64,000 bases of DNA from Micromonospora sp. WMMD1128 (GCF_027497235.1 NZ_CP114902.1:3994001-4058000), one strand, 5' to 3'. Counted from the stretch's first letter, positions 20,692 to 29,630 are shown. A program made the numbers and translations. Notes: a model not told the origin generated them from the sequence alone.

Positions 20692-21544
20692 CCCGGACCC
20701 GGGACAACGGCCAGCCGGCCAGTTCGGGCAGGCCGTGCCGGTCCCGCAACCGCCGCACCGCCGCCATGCCGACCAGGTAGCCGCAGCGCCGGGGCAGGTC
20801 GCCGCGCAGCGGCGAGTCCCGCATGAGGAAGTACGCCGCGTGGCGGTCCGGGTCGGTCGCGTCGAGGTCGGCGCGCACCCGGCCCAGGATCTCCGGCCAG
20901 CGGCGGCGGCACTCGTCGAGCCACCACCGCTGGTCGGGCCGGCCGAACCAGAGGTACGCCTCCAGCGGGCGACCGGGATCGAGTTCGGCGGTGACCTGGG
21001 TGGCCAGCCCTTCGGCGAAGAGCTGGTTCGCCACCCCGTGCGGCGGCCAGTCGCGGATCCCGGCCCGCCGGTCGTGCACCACGTGCGCGACCTCGTGCCG
21101 CACCAGCAGCCCGTCGTCGTCCGGCGGGCCGAGGCGTTCCACGGCGAGGAAGAGCGCGAACCGGCCGCCCAGGTCGTCGGCCCAGCCGTTGGCGCGGTGC
21201 AGCCCGACGAGCACCACGCACTCGACCGGTCCGCCCTCGCCGGACCAGCCGAGCGCGCCGGCCGCGTCCGCGACGCCGGCGGGCAGCAGGTCGCGTACCG
21301 CCTCGGCGCGTGCGGCCAGGTCGGCGACCCGGTCGCGGAGCCCGGCCACGGCGGCGGTCACGTCGGCCGGGTCGGACCAGTCGCCGTCGCGGTCGAGCAC
21401 CCGGAAAACGCCGGGGTGCCGGGCCAGGTAGCCGGATCGCCACCGCTGGGGCCAACTGTCGGCCGGCGCGGACCGGCATGCCCGCAGGCAGGCCAGCGCG
21501 TCGGGGACCAGGTCACGGACGTGCAGCAGGTGATCGGGCGGCAT
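20648..21544 (-). CDS. Putative zinc metallopeptidase-like protein (HExxH)
   Basis: A 298-residue protein I cannot place in a named family. It contains HEVAH near residue 150, followed about 25 residues later by NQLFAEGLATQ, which could supply the third zinc ligand as in gluzincins. No signal peptide or membrane helix is visible, so it should be cytoplasmic. The C-terminus (GYLVGMAAVRRL) is typical of actinobacterial DUF2268-like proteins, but that is only a resemblance. The start ATG at 21544 has GCGAGG abutting it, an unusually close spacing. Its 3' end is tandemly duplicated. Confidence 0.65.
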   Translation of the reverse strand: MPPDHLLHVRDLVPDALACLRACRSAPADSWPQRWRSGYLARHPGVFRVLDRDGDWSDPADVTAAVAGLRDRVADLAARAEAVRDLLPAGVADAAGALGWSGEGGPVECVVLVGLHRANGWADDLGGRFALFLAVERLGPPDDDGLLVRHEVAHVVHDRRAGIRDWPPHGVANQLFAEGLATQVTAELDPGRPLEAYLWFGRPDQRWWLDECRRRWPEILGRVRADLDATDPDRHAAYFLMRDSPLRGDLPRRCGYLVGMAAVRRLRDRHGLPELAGWPLSRVRAEMATALADLPAPD

Positions 21545-21582
21545 CCTCGCGATGCTGCCCGATCACCGACCGGGCCGCACGG

Positions 21583-24500
21583 TCAGCTCACGTTGGCCGG
21601 GCCCAGGACGCTCTTCAGGTCGCCCATCAGCGCGGTGGTCGCGGCGACCCGGAACGGGCCGAGCCGCAGCGTGGTGGTCTTGCCGCCGTTGAGCAGCTTG
21701 ACGTGCACCTCGGTGTCGCCGGGGTGCAGCACCAGGGTCTCCTTGAGCCGTTCGACGAGCGGCGGGGTGCAGCGGTGCACCGGGATGGTGAGCGTGACCG
21801 GCTTGTTGGCCGGGTTGCTCGTCACGTCCGGCATGGACATGTCCATCGCCATGATGCGGGGGGTGTCGTCGCGGCGGTCCACCCGGCCCTTCACCACGAC
21901 GATCGCGTCCTCGGCGATGTACTGCCCGATCACCTCGTAGGTGTTGGGGAAGAACAGCGTCTCCACCCCGCCGGCGAGGTCCTCCAGGGTGGCCGAGGCC
22001 CAGGCCCGGCCCTGCTTGGTGACCCGGCGTTGCACGCCGGAGAGGATGCCGGCGAGCGTGACCACCGCGCCGTCGGGCACGGTGCCCTCCTCCGACAGCG
22101 CGGCGATGGTGGTGTCGGCCGCCGCGCCGAGCACGTGCTCCAGGCCGAACAGCGGGTGGTCGGAGACGTACAGGCCGAGCATCTCGCGCTCGAACGCCAG
22201 CTTGTCGCGCTTGTCCCACTCCCCCTCGCCGATGACCGGCATGACCGTGGTGCTGCCGCCGGCGTCGGTGTCACCGAAGCCGGCGCCGAAGAGGTCGTAC
22301 TGGCCGACCGCCTCCTTGCGCTTGACGTCGGCGTACGCGTCGATGGCGTCGGCGTGCACCGCGAGCAGGCCCTTGCGCGGGTGGCCGAGCGAGTCGAACG
22401 CGCCGGCCTTGATCAGCGATTCGATCGTCTTCTTGTTGCAGGCCACCGCGTCGACCTTGGACAGGAAGTCGTAGAAGTCGGCGTACTCGCCCTTCTCGTC
22501 GCGGCACCGCATGATCGACGCGACCACGTTCGCGCCGACGTTGCGCACCGCGCCGAGGCCGAAGCGGATCTCCTTGCCGACCGGGGTGAACGGGCCGGCG
22601 GAGGTGTTCACGTCCGGCGGGAGGACCTGGATCCGCATCCGGCGGCACTCGGACAGGTAGAGCGCCATCTTGTCCTTGTCGTCGCCGACGGAGGTGAGCA
22701 GCGCCGCCATGTATTCCGCCGGGTAGTGCGCCTTGAGGTAGGCGGTCCAGTAGGAGACCAGCCCGTACGCGGCGGAGTGGGCCTTGTTGAACGCGTAGCC
22801 GGCGAACGGCACCAGGACGTCCCACACGGCCTGGATGGCGTCGTCGGGGTAGCCGTTCGCGCGGCAGCCGTCCCGGAACGGGACGAACTCCTTGTCCAGG
22901 ATCTCCTTCTTCTTCTTGCCCATCGCCCGGCGCAGCAGGTCGGCCTGGCCGAGCGTGTAGCCGGCGAGGATCTGCGCGGCGCGCTGCACCTGCTCCTGGT
23001 AGACGATCAGGCCGTAGGTGGGGGCGAGGATCTCGCGCAGCGGCTCCTCGAGCGCCGGGTGGATCGGGGTGATCTCCTGGAGCCCGTTCTTACGCAGCGC
23101 GTAGTTGGTGTGCGAGTCGACGCCCATCGGGCCGGGCCGGTAGAGCGCCAGCACTGCCGAGATGTCCTCGAAGTTGTCCGGCTTCATCATCCGCAGCAGC
23201 GAGCGCATCGGCCCGCCGTCGAGCTGGAACACGCCGAGCGTGTCGCCGCGGGCGAGCAGGTCGTACGCGGGCTTGTCGTCGAGCGGCAGGGCGAGCAGGT
23301 CCAACTCGGTGCCGTGGTTGAGCCCGATGTTCTTCACCGCGTCGTCGATGATGGTCAGGTTGCGCAGGCCGAGGAAGTCCATCTTCAGCAGCCCGAGCGA
23401 CTCGCACGTCGGGTAGTCGAACTGCGTGATGATGACGCCGTCGGCGTCGCGCCGCATCAGCGGGATGTGCTCGATGATCGGCTCGGCGGACATGATCACG
23501 CCGGCCGCGTGCACGCCGGTCTGCCGGATCAGCCCCTCGATGCCCTTGGCGGTCTCGATGACCTTCTTGACGTCCGGGTCGGAGTCGTAGAGGCCCCGGA
23601 TCTCGCCGGCCTCGGCGTAGCGCGGGTGCTTCGGGTCGAAGATGCCGGACAGCGGGATGTCCTTGCCCATCACCGCCGGCGGCATGGCCTTGGTGATCCG
23701 GTCGCCGACCGCGTACGGGAAACCCAGCACCCGGGCCGAGTCCTTGATCGCGGCCTTCGCCTTGATCGTGCCGAACGTGGCGATCTGCGCGACCTTGTCC
23801 TCGCCCCACTTGTCGGTCACGTACTTGATGACCTCGCCGCGCCGACGCTCGTCGAAGTCGATGTCGACATCCGGCATCGAGACGCGCTCGGGGTTGAGGA
23901 ACCGCTCGAAGATCAGCCCGTGCGGGATCGGGTCCAGGTCGGTGATGCCCAGCGCGTACGCGACGAGCGAGCCGGCCGCCGAGCCGCGACCCGGTCCGAC
24001 CGCGATGCCCTGGCTCTTGGCCCACTGGATGAAGTCGGCGACCACGAGGAAGTAGGACGGGAAGCCCATCTGGATGATGACGCCCAGCTCGTACTCCGCC
24101 TGGACGACGTGGCCCTCCGGGATGCCGTTCGGGAAGCGGCGCTTGAGCCCGGCGAACGTCTCCCGGCGGAACCAGGACTCCTCGGTCTCGCCCTCGGGGA
24201 CCGGGAACCGCGGCATCAGGTTGTGGAAGGTGAACATCCCGGTCGGGTCGACCTTCTCCGCCACCAGCAGCGTGTTGCGGCAGCCCTCCAGCCAGGCGTC
24301 GGAGTTGTCGACCGCGCGCATCTCGTCGGCCGACTTGATGTAGTAGCCGCTGCCGTCGAACCGGAACCGGTTCGGGTCGGACACGTTCGCCGCCGTCTGC
24401 ACGCAGAGCAGGACGTCGTGCGCCTCGGCCTGCGCTTCGTGGGTGTAGTGCGAGTCGTTCGTGACCACCGGCGGGATGCCCAGCTTCTGGCCGATCTCCA

Positions 24501-25116
24501 GCAGCTCCTTGCGCACCCGGTGCTCGATCGGGATGCCGTGGTCCATGATCTCCAGGAAGTAGTTGTCCTTCCCGAAGATGTCCTGGTATCTGGCCGCCGC
24601 CTTCAACGCCTCGTCGAACTGGCCGAGGCGCAGCCGGGTCTGCACCTCGCCCGACGGGCAGCCGGTGGTCGCCATCAGCCCGGACGCGTTCTCGGCGAGG
24701 ATGTCGGCGTCCATCCGCGGCCACTTGACGAAGAAGCCCTCGGTGTACGACTTGCTGGTCAGCGTGAACAGGTTGTGCAGGCCGACCTTGTTCGCCGCCC
24801 AGATCGTCATGTGCGTGTAGCCGCCGCTGCCGGAGACGTCGTCGCTCTTCTGCTCCGGGCGGCCCCACCGGACGCGCTTCTTGTGGTGCCGGGACTCGGG
24901 CGCGACGTACGCCTCGATGCCGATGACCGGCTTGACCCCGGCCGCCATCGCCTGCTTGTAGAAGTCGTTCGCGCCGTGCATGTTGCCGTGGTCGGTCATC
25001 GCCACCGCCGGCATCTCCTGCCGGCTCACCTCGGCGAAGAGGTCCTTGAGCCGGGCCGCGCCGTCGAGCATCGAATACTCGGTGTGTACGTGCAGATGCG
25101 CGAACGAATCGCCCAT
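21583..25116 (-). CDS. dnaE: DNA polymerase III subunit alpha
   Basis: Replicative C-family DNA polymerase, 1177 residues, full length for DnaE1. The N-terminal PHP domain ([30 protein letters not shown]) is followed by the polymerase core with the catalytic [24 protein letters not shown] and [11 protein letters not shown]. Next come a helix-hairpin-helix region, an OB fold ([20 protein letters not shown]) and a C-terminal tail. It sits in the block inserted between ruvC and yebC relative to Mycobacterium. Confidence 0.98.
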   Translation of the reverse strand: MGDSFAHLHVHTEYSMLDGAARLKDLFAEVSRQEMPAVAMTDHGNMHGANDFYKQAMAAGVKPVIGIEAYVAPESRHHKKRVRWGRPEQKSDDVSGSGGYTHMTIWAANKVGLHNLFTLTSKSYTEGFFVKWPRMDADILAENASGLMATTGCPSGEVQTRLRLGQFDEALKAAARYQDIFGKDNYFLEIMDHGIPIEHRVRKELLEIGQKLGIPPVVTNDSHYTHEAQAEAHDVLLCVQTAANVSDPNRFRFDGSGYYIKSADEMRAVDNSDAWLEGCRNTLLVAEKVDPTGMFTFHNLMPRFPVPEGETEESWFRRETFAGLKRRFPNGIPEGHVVQAEYELGVIIQMGFPSYFLVVADFIQWAKSQGIAVGPGRGSAAGSLVAYALGITDLDPIPHGLIFERFLNPERVSMPDVDIDFDERRRGEVIKYVTDKWGEDKVAQIATFGTIKAKAAIKDSARVLGFPYAVGDRITKAMPPAVMGKDIPLSGIFDPKHPRYAEAGEIRGLYDSDPDVKKVIETAKGIEGLIRQTGVHAAGVIMSAEPIIEHIPLMRRDADGVIITQFDYPTCESLGLLKMDFLGLRNLTIIDDAVKNIGLNHGTELDLLALPLDDKPAYDLLARGDTLGVFQLDGGPMRSLLRMMKPDNFEDISAVLALYRPGPMGVDSHTNYALRKNGLQEITPIHPALEEPLREILAPTYGLIVYQEQVQRAAQILAGYTLGQADLLRRAMGKKKKEILDKEFVPFRDGCRANGYPDDAIQAVWDVLVPFAGYAFNKAHSAAYGLVSYWTAYLKAHYPAEYMAALLTSVGDDKDKMALYLSECRRMRIQVLPPDVNTSAGPFTPVGKEIRFGLGAVRNVGANVVASIMRCRDEKGEYADFYDFLSKVDAVACNKKTIESLIKAGAFDSLGHPRKGLLAVHADAIDAYADVKRKEAVGQYDLFGAGFGDTDAGGSTTVMPVIGEGEWDKRDKLAFEREMLGLYVSDHPLFGLEHVLGAAADTTIAALSEEGTVPDGAVVTLAGILSGVQRRVTKQGRAWASATLEDLAGGVETLFFPNTYEVIGQYIAEDAIVVVKGRVDRRDDTPRIMAMDMSMPDVTSNPANKPVTLTIPVHRCTPPLVERLKETLVLHPGDTEVHVKLLNGGKTTTLRLGPFRVAATTALMGDLKSVLGPANVS

Positions 25117-25265
25117 GCGTGGCGCCCCCCGGGTTGTGGATCAAGCTGCGTCGGAGCCGACCGACCCACCCTACCGAGGTGATCTCACCGGCTCCACCGT
25201 CCGCGCCGAGGGTGGTCGGCGTCTCTGCGGAGGGTTGTGTGTGTGACGCACGATGCTGTGCTCTC

Positions 25266-25301
25266 TTGCAATGGTGTGTGGCACACACTATCGTGTGACG
25301 C
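25266..25301 (+). promoter_or_regulatory. PadR promoter with operator in the -35/-10 spacer
   Basis: TTGCAA (25266-25271) and TATCGT (25289-25294) are spaced by 17 bases. The spacer holds a perfect 7-1-7 palindrome, GTGTGTGGCACACAC (25274-25288). Seven bases after the -10 comes the ATG of the PadR gene, so the mRNA is probably leaderless. The layout fits autorepression. Confidence 0.75.
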
Positions 25302-25643
25302 ATGGTCAGCGACGAGGTTCTCCGAACGCATCTCCAGGAGTTGCGGCGCGGCACGATCGTGGTCGCCAGCCTGGTCGCCCTGCGCCGCCCCGACTACGGC
25401 TACGCCCTGCTGCAACGGCTGGCCGCGCACGGCTTCGCGGTCGACGCCAACACGCTCTACCCGCTGCTGCGCCGCCTGGAGGACCAGGGGCTGCTGACAA
25501 GCGAGTGGAACACCGAGGAGAGCCGGCCGCGCAAGTTCTACCGCACCAGCGACGACGGCGAGACGGTGCTGAACCGCCTCCTTGACGACCTGACCGCGGT
25601 GCGGACGTCCGTCACCGAGCTGATCGAAGGAGTGGGGCGATGA
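25302..25643 (+). CDS. PadR-family transcriptional regulator
   Basis: Winged-helix regulator of 113 residues. The family pattern is clear: RRGTIVVASLVAL, DYGYALLQRLAAHGF, NTLYPLLRRLEDQGLL and RPRKFYRTSDDG. It has no separate ligand domain beyond the short C-terminal helix. Its stop overlaps the next start in ATGA, so it is coupled to a membrane protein and probably controls that unit through the palindrome in its promoter. Confidence 0.93.
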   Translation: MVSDEVLRTHLQELRRGTIVVASLVALRRPDYGYALLQRLAAHGFAVDANTLYPLLRRLEDQGLLTSEWNTEESRPRKFYRTSDDGETVLNRLLDDLTAVRTSVTELIEGVGR

Positions 25644-26584
25644 GTTCCCTGACCGACCGCTACGTGGCGGCCACCCTGCGGACCGTGCCGGCGCAGCGCC
25701 GCGACGAGTTGGCCGAGGAGTTGCGCGCCGCCATCGCCGACATGATCGACGACCGGACCGCCGGCGGGCAGGACCACGCCTCCGCCGAACGCGAGGTGCT
25801 CACCGAAATGGGTCGCCCCGAGGTGCTCGCCGCCCGCTACAGCGACCGCACGCTCCAGCTCATCGGCCCGCGCTACTACCTGCTCTGGTGGCGGCTGCTG
25901 CGGCTGCTGCTCACCTACATCCCGGCGACCGTCGGCGTGATCGCCGGCGTCGTCAAGGCCACGGTCGGGGACGAGCCGGGCGCGGCCATCGGGACCGCGA
26001 TCGAGGCCGCGTTGCAGGCCGCGGTGCAGATCGCGTTCTGGGTCACGCTCTCCTTCGCCGTGCTGGAGCGCGCCCAGACGCCGCTCGGCCTGCCCGAATG
26101 GACCGTCGACCAGCTCCCCGAGGAGACCCGCGACCGGCAGATCAGTCAGCCGGACAGCTGCGCCTCGATCGTCTTCCTGCTCTTCACCATCGCGGTCCTC
26201 GTCGGGCAGCACTTCCAGCGCTGGAGCACCGACGACGGCTCCCGGATGCCGGTGCTCGACCCGGCACTGTGGAGCTTCTGGCTCCCGGCCCTGATCGCGG
26301 TGCTGGTCGCCAACATCGGCCTGGAGGTCGCGAAGTGGCGGGCCCGGCGCTGGACCTGGCCGCTGGTGGCGGTCAACGTGCTGCTCAACCTGGCCTTCGC
26401 CGGGCCGGTCGTCTGGCTGCTGCTCACCGACCGGCTGCTCAACCCCGAGCTGATCGACCACTTCGCCTGGCTCCGCGACGGCGGCGCGGACGACATCGCC
26501 CGGGTCACCGCCGCGGTCATCGTCCTCATCGCGATCTGGGACGTGGCCGAGAGCGCGGTGAAGGCGCTACGCGCCACCCGATGA
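25640..26584 (+). CDS. HAAS-like membrane protein coupled to PadR
   Basis: A 314-residue protein. The first about 75 residues form a soluble helical domain (SSLTDRYVAATLRTVPAQRR, REVLTEMGRPEVLAARY) of the type that precedes membrane parts in PadR-linked proteins (HAAS/DUF1700-like). About six membrane helices follow (RLLRLLLTYIPATVGVIAGV, and others to residue 305). Function unknown; such PadR-membrane pairs are commonly linked to envelope stress or permease control, but nothing here shows a substrate. Confidence 0.82.
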   Translation: MSSLTDRYVAATLRTVPAQRRDELAEELRAAIADMIDDRTAGGQDHASAEREVLTEMGRPEVLAARYSDRTLQLIGPRYYLLWWRLLRLLLTYIPATVGVIAGVVKATVGDEPGAAIGTAIEAALQAAVQIAFWVTLSFAVLERAQTPLGLPEWTVDQLPEETRDRQISQPDSCASIVFLLFTIAVLVGQHFQRWSTDDGSRMPVLDPALWSFWLPALIAVLVANIGLEVAKWRARRWTWPLVAVNVLLNLAFAGPVVWLLLTDRLLNPELIDHFAWLRDGGADDIARVTAAVIVLIAIWDVAESAVKALRATR

Positions 26585-26652
26585 GACCCGGTCCCGGTCC
26601 GGCGCACACGGGGGCACCGGACCGGGACCACGGGTACGGCGGGTGGCGGCGC

Positions 26653-27213
26653 TCAGGCCGCCGCCCGCCACTCCCGCGCCAGCAGGGCGTAGACGACCTC
26701 GTCGGTCCACTCCCCCTTGACGAACTCGTTCTCCCGCAGGTGCGCCTCCCGCCGCATGCCCAACCGCTCCAGCACCCGGGCCGACGCGACGTTGCGGGCG
26801 TCCAGGCGACCGACCATCCGGTGCAGGCCCAGCCCGTCGAAGCCCAGCCGCAGCAGCTCCCGGGCCGCCTCGGTGACGTACCCCCGCCCGGTGTGCTCCG
26901 GGTGGGCCACGTACCCGATCTCGCCCTGCCGGTGCTCCCGGCTGGTCCAGGTCAGCAGCACGTCGCCCACGACCACACCGGTGTCCGCCAGGGTGACGGC
27001 CAGGTTGAGCACGTCACCCGGCGCGCGCAGCGCGGTGCGCCGCACCAGCCGGTCGATCGCCGCCCGCGCGGCAGCGTCGTCGTAGGGCTCGTGGTAGAGA
27101 AAACGGGTGACCTCCGGACGGCCCCGGTAGTCCCGGACCACGGCGAGGTCGTCGGCGGTGAAGGCGCGCAGCAACAGGCGGTCCGTGCGCAGCGGCAGAT
27201 CGGGTACGAGCAC
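26653..27213 (-). CDS. GNAT acetyltransferase, RimJ/RimL type
   Basis: N-acetyltransferase of 186 residues. Signature parts are LRTDRLLLRAFTADDL at the start, the acetyl-CoA loop region EHTGRGYVTEAARELL and NVASARVLERLGMRREA. The RimJ/RimL subgroup acetylates protein N-termini, antibiotics or small molecules; the target here is unknown. GTG at 27213 gives the normal family start; codons upstream in frame add unrelated sequence. Confidence 0.88.
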   Translation of the reverse strand: MLVPDLPLRTDRLLLRAFTADDLAVVRDYRGRPEVTRFLYHEPYDDAAARAAIDRLVRRTALRAPGDVLNLAVTLADTGVVVGDVLLTWTSREHRQGEIGYVAHPEHTGRGYVTEAARELLRLGFDGLGLHRMVGRLDARNVASARVLERLGMRREAHLRENEFVKGEWTDEVVYALLAREWRAAA

Positions 27214-27271
27214 TCCGGCAGGGTACGGGCACGTCAGCGCCCCGGTCAGCCCGGTTTCGCCGGGCCTCGCG

Positions 27272-27469
27272 TCAGCGGGTCGCCTGCGTTCCGGCGACGG
27301 TGAGGAACGCGGACCACGCCTCCGGAGTGAAGGCCAAGGCGGGACCCTGCCGATCCTTGCTGTCCCGGACCGCCACCACACCGGGGAGGTTGTCGGCGAC
27401 CTCCACACAGTTGCCCTGCGCACTGCTCCTGGTGCTCGTGCGCCAGGTCGCTTCCGTCAGATCAATCAC
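27272..27469 (-). CDS. DUF397 protein (second of two)
   Basis: A 65-residue protein with the family core ATWRTSTRSSAQGNCVEVAD, VVAVRDSKDRQGPALAF and a final W-x-AF. GTG at 27469 has AAGGAGAGG upstream and overlaps the end of the VapB-like gene by 8 bases. DUF397 proteins typically accompany XRE/DUF5753 regulators in actinomycetes (the whiJ/abaA type loci of Streptomyces) and are thought to act with them. Confidence 0.88.
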   Translation of the reverse strand: MIDLTEATWRTSTRSSAQGNCVEVADNLPGVVAVRDSKDRQGPALAFTPEAWSAFLTVAGTQATR

Positions 27470-27695
27470 GGTGCCTCTCCTTGATCCGCTGATCGAAGTG
27501 GAAACCGTTGCCTCCACAAACTTCCTGAAGGTCTGCCAGTGCGCGCCGCCGCCGCTCACGGCTGGATTTCACAGCCTGCCGAAGTGCCTCCGTCACGGTC
27601 TCCTGCTTGGTCCGGGTGCCGAGCGCGACAGTCGCTTCCTCAAGAAGATCCTCGTCGAGATCAAGCAGTATCTTGGCCACTACCGACACCCCCAA
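27462..27695 (-). CDS. VapB-like antitoxin without a VapC partner
   Basis: A 77-residue protein with the ribbon-helix-helix start AKILLDLDEDLLEEATVALG, a TKQETVTEALR helix and the C-terminal toxin-binding tail of type II VapB antitoxins (DLQEVCGGNGFHFD). The TTG start at 27695 is supported by GGAGG 7 bases upstream; GTGs at 27689 and 27680 are alternatives. In normal loci a PIN toxin gene follows; here the next gene is a DUF397 protein that overlaps it. Confidence 0.75.
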   Translation of the reverse strand: MGVSVVAKILLDLDEDLLEEATVALGTRTKQETVTEALRQAVKSSRERRRRALADLQEVCGGNGFHFDQRIKERHRD

Positions 27696-27772
27696 GAGAT
27701 AACCTCCGGACAGCCCGGATAGTCACGGACCACGGCGAGGTCGCCAGCGGCATGGGCGCGCAGCAGCCGGCG

Positions 27773-27970
27773 TCAGCGGGTCGCGGCTGTCTTCGAGTGA
27801 GAGACGAACGCCTGCCAGGCGTCCGGCTCGAAGACCAGCACGGGACCGCGCTGGTCTTTGCTGTCCCGGACGACAACGGCACCCGGGAGGTTGTCGGCCA
27901 CCTCGACGCAATTTCCGCCGTTGGTCCCCGACTTCGTCGACGTACGCCACCGGGCGGTTGTCATGTCCAT
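27773..27970 (-). CDS. DUF397 protein (first of two)
   Basis: A 65-residue protein: ARWRTSTKSGTNGGNCVEVA, VVVRDSKDQRGPVLVF, W-x-AF. It closely resembles the second DUF397 protein downstream (identical CVEVADNLPG core), which points to duplication. Its ATG lies within the end of the XRE gene (10-base overlap), so the pair is translationally coupled. Confidence 0.88.
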   Translation of the reverse strand: MDMTTARWRTSTKSGTNGGNCVEVADNLPGAVVVRDSKDQRGPVLVFEPDAWQAFVSHSKTAATR

Positions 27971-28764
27971 GTCAGTGCCGCTTCCTTGATCAGCGCCAGA
28001 GAAAGCTTCCGGGGCAGGGCGTCCCGGACGACGATCTCCCAGGTGCGTTCGAGCGTAGCAATCTCGGCCGCGCCGCTGACCGTCTCCGAACGGACCTGGT
28101 TGTCGATGTGGCCGAGGGTGGAGTCATCCGGCATGCTCGCCAGGATGAAGCCGCCTTGCAGCCCAGGATAGAGACCTGTCTCTTCGGGCACGACATGTAT
28201 TCGAACGTGCGGTAGCTCAGCCGCCGCAGCGAGGTGTGCCAACTGTTCCCGCATGATCGCGCGGTCGTCGTTCGCGGTCCGGCGCAGGACGGCCGCGTCG
28301 AGCACCGCCACGAGGCGCGGCGGGTTCTCCTGGTTGAGGATCGCCTGCCGCTCGATGCGGGAGCGGACCCGCTGGTCCATCTGCTCGACGGTGAGTTGCC
28401 CGCCCGCGTGCAGGATTGCTCGCGCGTACGCCTCGGTCTGCAGTAGTCCGGGCACGAAGGCGGGTTCGTACCAACGCAGAGCCGTCGCCTGCTCCTCGAC
28501 GCTGATCCATTCCCGAAGCCAGGGCGGAGCCATGTCCAGGACCGAGAGCCGGTCGAGCAACCGACCGAAGATGCCACCGGTCCGCAACGCCCTGTCTATC
28601 GCCGCCGCGTAGTCCGTCGTGGGCGGTCTGCTGCCCGTCTCCACCGCGCTGACGTGCGTGCCGGAGTAGCTGATCAACCGGCCGAACTCCTCCTGGTTGA
28701 GGCCCCGCGTGGTTCGCGAGCGACGCAACTCGTCAAGCAGGATCTCCGCCGCCGTCATGGTCAC
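27961..28764 (-). CDS. XRE-type regulator with DUF5753 domain
   Basis: A 267-residue protein. The N-terminal Cro/C1-type helix-turn-helix (LNQEEFGRLISYSGTHVSAV) is followed by the DUF5753 region (WYEPAFVPGLLQTEAYARAI, QENPPRLVAVLDAAVLRR, ETGLYPGLQGGFIL). This is the actinomycete WhiJ-like class that works with DUF397 partners, often in development or antibiotic control. GTG at 28764 has GGAGGAGG 10 bases upstream; ATG 28758 is the alternative. Confidence 0.92.
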   Translation of the reverse strand: MTMTAAEILLDELRRSRTTRGLNQEEFGRLISYSGTHVSAVETGSRPPTTDYAAAIDRALRTGGIFGRLLDRLSVLDMAPPWLREWISVEEQATALRWYEPAFVPGLLQTEAYARAILHAGGQLTVEQMDQRVRSRIERQAILNQENPPRLVAVLDAAVLRRTANDDRAIMREQLAHLAAAAELPHVRIHVVPEETGLYPGLQGGFILASMPDDSTLGHIDNQVRSETVSGAAEIATLERTWEIVVRDALPRKLSLALIKEAALTWT

Positions 28765-28955
28765 GGTCCCCAAACCTCCTCCAACCCGCCGCACCTTTTC
28801 CTCACCACTCTCGCCAGCGGAGATGCTTCCCGCCGCCGTCGCTCCACAAGGGCCTGATCGCTTCTGCGGCCCGGCATTCACAACGCAGAGTTTCACACAC
28901 GGTACCGACAGTGAAGGTCGACGGCCGGCATCAGCAGTCCTTTTCGGAGGTGGAC

Positions 28956-29240
28956 ATGGGTCGGTGGAAGTGGTTCCAGCGGCAGGATGAGCCCGTCGAC
29001 GTGGTGGAGCGTCCGGCGTACGGCCATCAGGGTGGCGCCTACGGCGACCACGCGGAGTGCGTCGTGACGGGGGCGGAGCGGCGGCAACCCGAGCCGCCGT
29101 TCGCGGTCATCCTGGCCGGCTACGTGATCGACCTTCACCACCGGGCCGTGTGTCCCAGGTGCCGACCCGACGGCGGGTGCGAGCGGCTCGTCCGGGCCGT
29201 GGCGACGCTCCGGGCGTGGCGGGACCGGAAGCGCGGATGA
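28956..29240 (+). CDS. Small protein of unknown function with CxxC cluster
   Basis: A 94-residue protein without a family I can name. The start at 28956 has GGAGG with 6-base spacing. The C-terminal half holds VILAGYVIDLHHRAVCPRCR and a further Cys in DGGC, so a small metal site or redox pair is possible. It diverges from the XRE gene and overlaps the next gene in ATGA. Confidence 0.7.
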   Translation: MGRWKWFQRQDEPVDVVERPAYGHQGGAYGDHAECVVTGAERRQPEPPFAVILAGYVIDLHHRAVCPRCRPDGGCERLVRAVATLRAWRDRKRG

Positions 29241-29494
29241 CGCCGCGATCCGGGGACCTGCTCCACGTCACCCGGGCCGCCTCGGTCCAGTTCGTCCGGC
29301 CGATCATGTTCCGGGTCATCCGGCCGCTCGACTGGACCACGTACGACGGGTGGGCCTGGCTTGACGGCTACGAGGTGAACGCCGCCGGGGACGCCGTCGC
29401 GCGGCGGACCATTTTCGTCCGGCCGGCGGGCTTGCGGCGGCTGTCGCCCGCCCGTCCGCCGGCCCGGGCAAGGGCCCGCGCCACTACGCCGTAG
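29237..29494 (+). CDS. Small protein of unknown function, tail in a repeat
   Basis: An 85-residue protein coupled by ATGA to the gene before it. The body (DLLHVTRAASVQFVRPIMFR, WTTYDGWAWLDGYEV) looks like a genuine compact domain; similar pairs occur near XRE/DUF397 loci in related genera, by recollection. The last about 15 residues are Arg/Ala/Pro-rich, and the TAG stop lies inside the second GGATACCGCC palindrome, so the natural end may have been replaced by the repeat. Confidence 0.65.
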   Translation: MTPRSGDLLHVTRAASVQFVRPIMFRVIRPLDWTTYDGWAWLDGYEVNAAGDAVARRTIFVRPAGLRRLSPARPPARARARATTP

Positions 29495-29550
29495 TGGCGG
29501 TATCCCGGGACTGGGATACCGCAACTACGCCGAACTGGTGTCGATCATGC
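29481..29550. repeat. Dispersed GGATACCGCC palindrome, copy 2
   Basis: CCACTACGCCGTAGTGG, then GGCGGTATCCC facing GGGATACCGC, then ACTACGCCGAACTGGTGTC and GATCATG. It is the best-preserved copy and provides the stop codon of the preceding gene. Confidence 0.85.
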
Positions 29551-29630
29551 GCCGGAAGCCGGCGCACGGGGGTCGTGCGCGCCGGAAGCCGGCGCACGGG
29601 GGTCATGCGGCGGAAGCCGGCGCACGGGGT
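29551..29630. repeat. 30-bp tandem repeat, three copies, at yebC end
   Basis: Units start at 29551, 29581 and about 29610, each with GCCGGAAGCCGGC (a 5-bp stem) followed by GCACGGGGGTC. The last unit is shorter and reaches the yebC stop. Three hairpins in a row may end yebC transcription. Confidence 0.85.

Noticed and set aside
21310..25182. A 1290-codon open frame on the plus strand
   Set aside because: It is antisense to dnaE; its composition is Arg/Val/Asp/His-rich, as expected of the shadow of a GC-rich gene, and it has no motif.
27462..27695. Complete VapBC toxin-antitoxin pair
   Set aside because: No PIN-domain frame is found on either strand within the neighbourhood.
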